A stretch of 64,000 nucleotides of DNA. Origin: JAAFIW01 sp031414805 (GTDB lineage Bacteria; Pseudomonadota; Gammaproteobacteria; Burkholderiales; Burkholderiaceae_C). The position numbers and the translations under genes are program-made. The notes under the pieces were generated by a model. The model saw only the letters and a list, made by a program, of their open reading frames with translations, ran no database searches and had not been told where the DNA came from. The stretch is taken from contig JANOQJ010000066.1 in NCBI GenBank assembly GCA_031414805.1, positions 50,544-114,543 of the forward strand, given 5' to 3'. Positions 58,884-64,000 of the stretch are shown here, in pieces; positions within the stretch are counted from its first letter, which is position 1; every line of letters starts with the position of its first letter.

Positions 58884-61025
58884 ATGACTATCAAAAATCT
58901 ACTCGTTGAACTTTTCGTCGAAGAGTTGCCGCCCAAGGCCTTGAAGAAGCTCGGCGATGCGTTCGCCAGCGTGCTGCACGAGCAGCTGAAGACGCAAGGT
59001 CTGTGCGGCGCTGATTCAGCCGTCACTGCCTACGCCTCGCCTCGCCGCCTGGCCGCGCATGTGACCGCCGTGGCCGCGCAAGCCGCTGACAAAGCGGTGT
59101 CGCAAAAGCTCATGCCCGTGAGCGTAGGCCTGGACGCAACGGGCAACGCCTCGCCCGCCCTGCTGAAAAAACTGCAAGCGCTGGGGGCTGATGCGTCTGC
59201 GGTCACAAGTCTCAAACGTGCGATGGATGGCAAGGCCGAAGCCCTGTTTTACGACAGCACGGTGCGCGGTGCCACTTTGGCGGCGGGCCTGCAAGTGGCC
59301 TTGGCAGAAGCCATTGCCAAGCTGCCCATTCCGAAGGTGATGAGCTACCAGTTGGAAAGTGGCTGTGAGCTGCCCGGCTGGAGCAGCGTGAGCTTTGTGC
59401 GGCCTGCGCATGGGCTGGTGGCGCTGCATGGCAGCGAAGTGGTGCCGGTGTCAGCGCTCGGCTTACAGGCTGGCAACACCACGCAAGGCCACCGGTTTGA
59501 AGCGCCCGTGTCGCCAGTAGTTTTCAAAGACGCCGACAGCTACGCCGAGACCCTGGCGCGTGAGGGTGCTGTGATCGCGTCGTTTGACGCGCGCCGTGCG
59601 GAAATTGTGCGTCAGCTCGCGGCTGCTGCCGCCTCGCTGGGCTCCGACCTGAAACCCATTGACGACGACGCCCTGCTCGACGAAGTCACCGCCCTGGTCG
59701 AGCGGCCCAAAGTGCTGGTGTGCACGTTTGAAAAACAGTTTCTGGACGTGCCGCAAGAGTGCCTGATTCTCACGATGAAGGCCAACCAGAAGTACTTTCC
59801 GCTGCTCGATGCGCAAGGCAAACTGACCCACCAGTTTCTGGTGGTCAGCAACATCAACCCGGCCGATGCCAGCCTTGTGATCGGCGGCAACGAGCGCGTG
59901 GTGCGTCCACGTCTGGCCGATGCGAAATTTTTCTTTGACCAGGATCGCAAAAAGACGCTGGCTGAGCGTGTGCCGGGCCTGGCCAAGGTGGTTTATCACA
60001 ACAAACTGGGCACACAAGGCGAGCGCACCGAGCGGGTGCGGGCGATTGCGCGGGCGATTGGCCAGCAGTTGGGCGGAAATGTGCTTTCCCAACAATGCAA
60101 CTCCGCCGCCCAACTGGCGAAAACCGACTTGCTGACCGACATGGTGGGCGAATTCCCTGAGCTGCAAGGCACCATGGGCGGCTACTACGCGCGGCACGAC
60201 GGTTTGAGTGAAGCCATCGCGTTTGCCATTGAAGACCACTACAAGCCGCGTTTTGCAGGGGACGAATTACCGCGCAATGACGTGGGTGTGGTGGTGGCGC
60301 TGGCAGACAAGCTGGAGACGCTGGTGGGCATGTTTGGCATCGGGAATTTGCCCACGGGGGACAAAGATCCGTTTGCTCTGCGACGGCATGCGTTGGGTGT
60401 GGTTCGGATGTTGATTGAGCGTGCCCTGCCTCTGCAATTTCACGAATTGACCCGGATGGCCTTTGCGGCCTTTGCCCCAGGCCTGCTTAAAGACGAAGCC
60501 GTGGCGCTCGATGGATTCTTGATTGATCGTCTCAAGGGTTACTTGAGAGATGGCGGTATAGGAGAGAACTATTCAGCCGCTGAAGTCGATGCCGCCATCT
60601 ACGCCCAGAAGCTAGGTGCCTGGTCCACGATTCCCAAACGCCTGTCCGCCGTCCGCGCCTTCGCCACCCTCCCCGAAGCCCCCGCCCTTGCCGCCGCCAA
60701 CAAGCGCGTGGGCAACATCCTGAAAAAGGCCGGCGGCACGGTCGAGCCAAGAATCAACGAGTCACTGCTGATAGAACCCGCCGAAATCGCCCTGGCAAAC
60801 GCTCTAAAAACAGTAGCGCCTCTAGCAGATTCCGCCTGGGCTGCCGGCAATTACACCGCCAACCTGCAAGCCCTGGCCGCCCTCAAGGCCCCAGTCGACG
60901 CCTTCTTCGAACACGTCATGGTCAACGCCGAAGACCCCGCCCTCAAAGCCAACCGCCTGGGCCTGCTGGCCACCCTGCACGCGCAGATGAACCGGGTGGC
61001 GGATTTGTCGCGGCTGGCGGCTTGA
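58884..61025 (+). CDS. glyS: Glycyl-tRNA synthetase beta subunit
   Basis: 713 residues from the ATG at 58884 (NLLVELFVEELPPKALKKLG). In-frame codons upstream lie inside glyQ and were rejected. ALFYDSTVRGATLAAGLQVA, FVRPAHGLVALHGSEVVPVS, LTDMVGEFPELQGTMGGYYA and GDKDPFALRRHALGVVRML are conserved GlyS blocks. The beta subunit binds tRNA and has an HD-type domain. A diverged 42-bp element is read in frame near the C-terminus (ALKTVAPLADSAWA). Confidence 0.97.
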   Translation: MTIKNLLVELFVEELPPKALKKLGDAFASVLHEQLKTQGLCGADSAVTAYASPRRLAAHVTAVAAQAADKAVSQKLMPVSVGLDATGNASPALLKKLQALGADASAVTSLKRAMDGKAEALFYDSTVRGATLAAGLQVALAEAIAKLPIPKVMSYQLESGCELPGWSSVSFVRPAHGLVALHGSEVVPVSALGLQAGNTTQGHRFEAPVSPVVFKDADSYAETLAREGAVIASFDARRAEIVRQLAAAAASLGSDLKPIDDDALLDEVTALVERPKVLVCTFEKQFLDVPQECLILTMKANQKYFPLLDAQGKLTHQFLVVSNINPADASLVIGGNERVVRPRLADAKFFFDQDRKKTLAERVPGLAKVVYHNKLGTQGERTERVRAIARAIGQQLGGNVLSQQCNSAAQLAKTDLLTDMVGEFPELQGTMGGYYARHDGLSEAIAFAIEDHYKPRFAGDELPRNDVGVVVALADKLETLVGMFGIGNLPTGDKDPFALRRHALGVVRMLIERALPLQFHELTRMAFAAFAPGLLKDEAVALDGFLIDRLKGYLRDGGIGENYSAAEVDAAIYAQKLGAWSTIPKRLSAVRAFATLPEAPALAAANKRVGNILKKAGGTVEPRINESLLIEPAEIALANALKTVAPLADSAWAAGNYTANLQALAALKAPVDAFFEHVMVNAEDPALKANRLGLLATLHAQMNRVADLSRLAA
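60801..60842 (+). repeat. 42-bp dispersed element, copy 17 (inside glyS, diverged)
   Basis: Forward, read as ALKTVAPLADSAWA in the same frame as the second xdhA copy. The consensus TGA is CTA here as well. Confidence 0.55.
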
Positions 61026-61048
61026 ACCGAATCTGAAGGTGTCCGTAT

Positions 61049-61654
61049 ATGAAACTCATCATCCTTGACCGCGACGGCACCATCAACCGCGACAGCGACC
61101 ACTACATCAAGTCGGCTGACGACTGGGAGCCACTGCCCGGCGCGCTGCAGGCCATTGCCAAGCTCAACCATGCGGGCTGGCAGGTGGTGATTGCGTCAAA
61201 CCAGTCGGGGCTGGGGCGCGGGCTGTTTGATGTGGCGGCGCTGAACGCGATTCACACCAAGATGCACAAGCTGCTGGCCGCGCAGGGCGCGCGCATTGAC
61301 GCGGTGTTTTTCTGCCCGCACGGGCCTGACGACGGTTGTACCTGCCGCAAACCTGCCAGCGGGCTGTTTGAGCAGATCAGCGAGCGATACGGCGTGGATT
61401 TGAAAGGCGTGCCCACGTGCGGAGACAGCGTGCGCGACCTGCAGGCAGGGGCTGCTGTGGGCTGTGACCCGCACCTGGTGCTCACCGGGAAAGGCGCCAC
61501 GCACAAAGACCGCGTGGCAGCCGGTGAGGGCCTGCCGCCGGAGTTTCCGGCCCGCACCACGGTGCATGAAGACCTGGCCGCCTTTGCCAGCTTCATACTG
61601 GCGCGCGAGGCACGCAGTAAAAAGGCCGCTGCATCACCGGTGCCGACGAATTGA
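61049..61654 (+). CDS. gmhB: D-glycero-beta-D-manno-heptose 1,7-bisphosphate 7-phosphatase
   Basis: 201 residues. HAD motif DRDGTIN at residue 7, VVIASNQSGLGRGLFDVAAL, zinc loop CPHGPDDGCTCRKP, and CGDSVRDLQAGAAVGCDPHL. GmhB removes the 7-phosphate in ADP-heptose synthesis for lipopolysaccharide. Order glyS-gmhB-plsC is a common betaproteobacterial arrangement. The C-terminal tail (EARSKKAAASPVPTN) is slightly extended. Confidence 0.93.
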   Translation: MKLIILDRDGTINRDSDHYIKSADDWEPLPGALQAIAKLNHAGWQVVIASNQSGLGRGLFDVAALNAIHTKMHKLLAAQGARIDAVFFCPHGPDDGCTCRKPASGLFEQISERYGVDLKGVPTCGDSVRDLQAGAAVGCDPHLVLTGKGATHKDRVAAGEGLPPEFPARTTVHEDLAAFASFILAREARSKKAAASPVPTN

Positions 61655-61656
61655 AC

Positions 61657-61698
61657 GCTATGTATTCAATAGCTGCTTGAGCATATTTTATAAGGGCT
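61657..61698 (+). repeat. 42-bp dispersed element, copy 18 (between gmhB and plsC)
   Basis: Forward copy beginning 3 nt after the gmhB stop and ending 16 nt before the plsC start, so it fills almost the whole space. Confidence 0.85.
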
Positions 61699-61714
61699 GA
61701 CAGGCTAAAACACC

Positions 61715-62458
61715 ATGAATCTCCTTCGCTCCATACTCCACGCGCTGTGGATGCTCGTCACCGTCATGCCCTGGGGAATCATCATGGTGGTGGCCTCCAT
61801 CTGGCGACGCGGCGAGCCCCTGTACTGGATGGCGGCGCGCTGGAAAGGTTGGGCCATGGACGGCGCACGGGTGATTCTGGGCATTCATCCACGCGTCACC
61901 GGCATGGAAAACCTGCCGCAGGGCGACAAAGCGCCCGCCATCCTGCTGGTCAAGCACCAGTCCACTTACGAGACTTTGCTGATGGGTACTTTGATGCCGC
62001 GCCCGCTGGCCTTTGTGTTCAAGAAAGAGATCTTGTACATCCCCTTTTTCGGCTGGGCCATCGGCCGCCTGGACATGATCCACATTGACCGCAGCCAGCG
62101 CGCGCAAGCCTTTAAAAAAGTCGTCACGCAAGGCCAGGCACTGCTGGCCAAAGGCGTCTGGATCATCATGTTCCCCGAGGGCACGCGCATCCCACGCGGG
62201 CAAAAAGGCGTCTACAAAAACGGCGGCACCCGCCTGGCCTGCGAGACCGGCGCACCGGTCATCCCCATCGCGGTGACTTCCGCCAAATGCTGGCCCCGCA
62301 AAGCCTTCATCAAAACACCTGGCATCGTCGACGTGTCAATCGGCAAACCGATTTCCAGCGTGGGCCGCGAGCCCGATGAGCTGATGCGCGAGGTGGAAGC
62401 CTGGATCGAGGCGGAGATGCACCGGCTGGATCCTGAGGCTTATGCCAAGTCCACCTGA
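61715..62458 (+). CDS. plsC: 1-acyl-sn-glycerol-3-phosphate acyltransferase
   Basis: 247 residues with one N-terminal membrane segment (LWMLVTVMPWGIIMVVASIW). The acyltransferase motifs are VKHQSTYETLLMG (HX4E form of the catalytic box), MIHIDRS, IIMFPEGTRIPRGQKGVYKN and GAPVIPIAVTSAKCWPRK. It makes phosphatidic acid from lysophosphatidic acid. The stop overlaps the next start (TGATG). Confidence 0.93.
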   Translation: MNLLRSILHALWMLVTVMPWGIIMVVASIWRRGEPLYWMAARWKGWAMDGARVILGIHPRVTGMENLPQGDKAPAILLVKHQSTYETLLMGTLMPRPLAFVFKKEILYIPFFGWAIGRLDMIHIDRSQRAQAFKKVVTQGQALLAKGVWIIMFPEGTRIPRGQKGVYKNGGTRLACETGAPVIPIAVTSAKCWPRKAFIKTPGIVDVSIGKPISSVGREPDELMREVEAWIEAEMHRLDPEAYAKST

Positions 62459-63474
62459 TGGCCATGCGGCAACTGCTCCAGTTCACCCTCGACTTGTTTG
62501 ACACCCTGGCTGCGCCCGCGCCAGGGCGCGCACCGGCCAAGCCGCGCCGCTTGCCGAAACCGCGTGTTTTTAAGCCAAATCAGCCTTCCGCCCTTGTAGA
62601 TATTGCTCAACCAGCTATCGATTCAGTAGCATTTCAATCGCTACCTTCCGCCAAACTCCATGGCCCTTATCAGTCTGCCGTGCCGTTGGCGCCGCTGCTG
62701 GCCCCCGCCAACTTCGTACATCCGCGCGCCAACCGCCAGGCGCTGCTGGATGGCGGTGCCAAGCTGGGCGGTACCTGTGTGGTGGCGTACGAATTGCGCC
62801 GTGGCAAGCGCCGCACGATTGGGTTTTCGGTGGGCCCCGACGGCCTGACGGTGAGCGCGCCGCAGTGGGTGCCGCTACACGAGGTCGACGCTGCGCTGCG
62901 CGAGAAAACCCGCTGGGTGATCGAAAAGTTGGGCGATGCGCGGCAGCGGCAGCAGCGCCAGAGCGAAGCGCGCATTGAATGGAAAGACGGCGCAGAGTTG
63001 CCATTTTTGGGTCAGCCGCTGGTGCTGCGGCTGGATGCGCGGCACGGTGGCGCGGCGGTGCTGCTGCCTGCCACAGGCGAGCAAGCCAACACCCTGCAAA
63101 TCGGCCTGCCGCCCACGGCCACGGAAGCCCAAGTCCGCGACGTGGTGCAAGCCTGGCTGATGCGCCAGGCCAAGCGTATTTTTGTGGAGCGGCTGGACCA
63201 CTTTGCCCCGAAACTGAATGTGAAATGGCGCAAGCTCAGCCTGTCCAACGCGGGCACGCGCTGGGGCAGCGCCAGCGCCGACGGCTCGATTCGTCTGAAC
63301 TGGCGGCTGATTCACTACCGCCTGCCCATCGTCGACTACGTGGTCGCCCACGAACTGGCCCACCTGCGCGTGATGGACCACAGCCCGCGCTTTTGGGACA
63401 CCGTGGCCACCGTGGTGCCTGATTACGCGCAGCTGCGCCGGCAGTTGAAAGACGATTCGGTGCCGCGCTGGTAA
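62458..63474 (+). CDS. YgjP-like zinc metallopeptidase (PF01863)
   Basis: 338 residues, overlapping plsC by one base. The C-terminal 230 residues are the YgjP/DUF45 fold: KRRTIGFSVGPDGLTVSAPQ, LSLSNAGTRWGSASADGSIR and the zinc motif YVVAHELAHLRVMDHSPRFW. The N-terminal about 90 residues are Pro/Ala-rich. They include ALVDIAQPAIDSVA, the translation of a 42-bp dispersed element. Function of the family is not established. Confidence 0.9.
   Translation: MAMRQLLQFTLDLFDTLAAPAPGRAPAKPRRLPKPRVFKPNQPSALVDIAQPAIDSVAFQSLPSAKLHGPYQSAVPLAPLLAPANFVHPRANRQALLDGGAKLGGTCVVAYELRRGKRRTIGFSVGPDGLTVSAPQWVPLHEVDAALREKTRWVIEKLGDARQRQQRQSEARIEWKDGAELPFLGQPLVLRLDARHGGAAVLLPATGEQANTLQIGLPPTATEAQVRDVVQAWLMRQAKRIFVERLDHFAPKLNVKWRKLSLSNAGTRWGSASADGSIRLNWRLIHYRLPIVDYVVAHELAHLRVMDHSPRFWDTVATVVPDYAQLRRQLKDDSVPRW
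62589..62630 (-). repeat. 42-bp dispersed element, copy 19 (inside YgjP-like gene)
   Basis: Reverse relative to the gene, read as ALVDIAQPAIDSVA in the low-complexity N-terminal region. Confidence 0.85.
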
Positions 63475-63599
63475 ACCAAACGCGCAGCGCGACGACCGGT
63501 CGTGTCTTCTCGTTTTGTCCTACGGTGACACCCGGCACCGGGTGACTGGCTGGTTGCAGGTGCCAGCAGAAGATGCGTGCATGAGCCCCGCGTGCAGCA

Positions 63600-63827
63600 A
63601 TGAATCTTGATCTCGTGCAGTGGCCGGCCATGCTGGTGACGGTGATCGCTTCGTGGCTGGTTGCTTCGAAGAGCGAAGGTCGCCGCAATGCGGGTTTCTG
63701 GGTCTTCATGTTGAGTAATGGGCTGTGGATCGTGTGGGGTGTGAGCGCGGGTGCAACCGCGCTGATCGCCCTGCAACTATGCCTTGCCGCCATGAACATT
63801 CGCGGCGCGATGAAGACTGACGTGTGA
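63600..63827 (+). CDS. Small membrane protein of unknown function
   Basis: 75 residues from the ATG at 63600. Two or three hydrophobic stretches (WPAMLVTVIASWLVASKSEG, FWVFMLSNGLWIVWGVSAGA, TALIALQLCLAAMNIRGAMK). It resembles small conserved membrane proteins of proteobacteria with a SemiSWEET/MtN3-like look (NGLWIVWG), but I cannot assign it. The 125 nt before it show no other feature. Confidence 0.6.
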   Translation: MNLDLVQWPAMLVTVIASWLVASKSEGRRNAGFWVFMLSNGLWIVWGVSAGATALIALQLCLAAMNIRGAMKTDV

Positions 63828-63875
63828 GCGTCTCAGACGCCAACCAACCCATGCCCATGCGGCGAAAGCAAACCA

Positions 63876-64000
63876 ATGACCCAAGCCACCCCGATGCGGT
63901 TGAAAGACATCGCCAAAGAGATGCGCGAACTCGATTTCTCGCTGCTGACTCCAAGTACACAGGAAGGCAGCCAGGCAGCCAGGCCGCGGAGCAACAAAGG
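63876..64000 (+). CDS. Pyridoxamine-5'-phosphate-oxidase-like general stress protein (cut by window end)
   Basis: An ATG at 63876 opens a frame to the window end (41 codons): MRLKDIAKEMRELDFSLLTP followed by a short variable loop and AARPRSNK. This matches the start of the general stress protein 26 group of the split-barrel flavin-binding family, where the conserved ARPMSN motif follows the first strand. Assignment rests on this short stretch only. Confidence 0.55.
   Translation, partial: MTQATPMRLKDIAKEMRELDFSLLTPSTQEGSQAARPRSNK

Noticed and set aside
1..64000. tRNA or rRNA genes
   Set aside because: I looked for TTCGA-type T-arms with matching acceptor stems and for rRNA signatures and saw none; a tRNA scan would be decisive.

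Overview
The window is GC-rich betaproteobacterial DNA, most like the Comamonadaceae (Rhodoferax/Polaromonas type). This rests on protein character (a phasin-family PHA granule protein, LivFGHMK-type transporters with CoA ligases, a BMP-type transporter beside xdhAB, an ureEFG set) and on abundant short dispersed repeats. No rRNA, tRNA, CRISPR array, phage or intact insertion sequence was seen.

Layout. 1-7243: a minus-strand block with a window-truncated FG-GAP/VCBS repeat surface protein and, upstream of it, three tightly packed genes (GT41 O-GlcNAc-transferase-like protein, TIGR03032-GNAT fusion, glycosyltransferase-TPR fusion). 7375-12285: periplasmic binding protein, molybdopterin oxidoreductase, membrane-anchored aminopeptidase, PHA granule protein. 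12616-16721: a giant Ig-like repeat protein broken by a 1-nt frameshift. 16761-20100: DUF418 protein and ureG, ureF, ureE without urease structural genes. 20117-24308: yefM-yoeB toxin-antitoxin and an MmeI-like (type IIL) restriction-modification gene broken by a frameshift in a 6-base C/G run. 24350-34418: Crp/Fnr regulator divergent from an operon of acyl-CoA synthetase, five branched-chain-amino-acid-type ABC components and a PaaK-like CoA ligase. 34487-39321: LysR regulator, small exported protein, NHL-protein remnant, adenine/adenosine deaminase and an OmpA-ankyrin gene cut by an amber codon. 39432-48409: BMP lipoprotein, two permeases and a double ATPase, divergent from xdhAB, which with the deaminase form a purine uptake and oxidation set. 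48415-57855: amidase, LuxR regulator, degenerate GGDEF protein, CorC, Lnt, D-aminoacylase, BASS symporter. 57956-64000: glyQ, glyS, gmhB, plsC, a YgjP-like peptidase, a small membrane protein and a truncated stress protein.

The most striking signal is a 42-bp dispersed element (19 copies found by eye), always 42 bp (14 codons) long. Ten copies lie inside coding sequences. They are read in only three of the six possible frames. In the one reading where the consensus would give TGA, all three copies have that codon altered (CTA, CTA, CGA). This resembles the idea of the Rickettsia palindromic elements, DNA repeats tolerated inside proteins. Other widespread intergenic repeat families have likewise been absorbed into proteins here (UreF N-terminus, MmeI-like protein, oxidoreductase C-terminus, ABC ATPase C-terminus).
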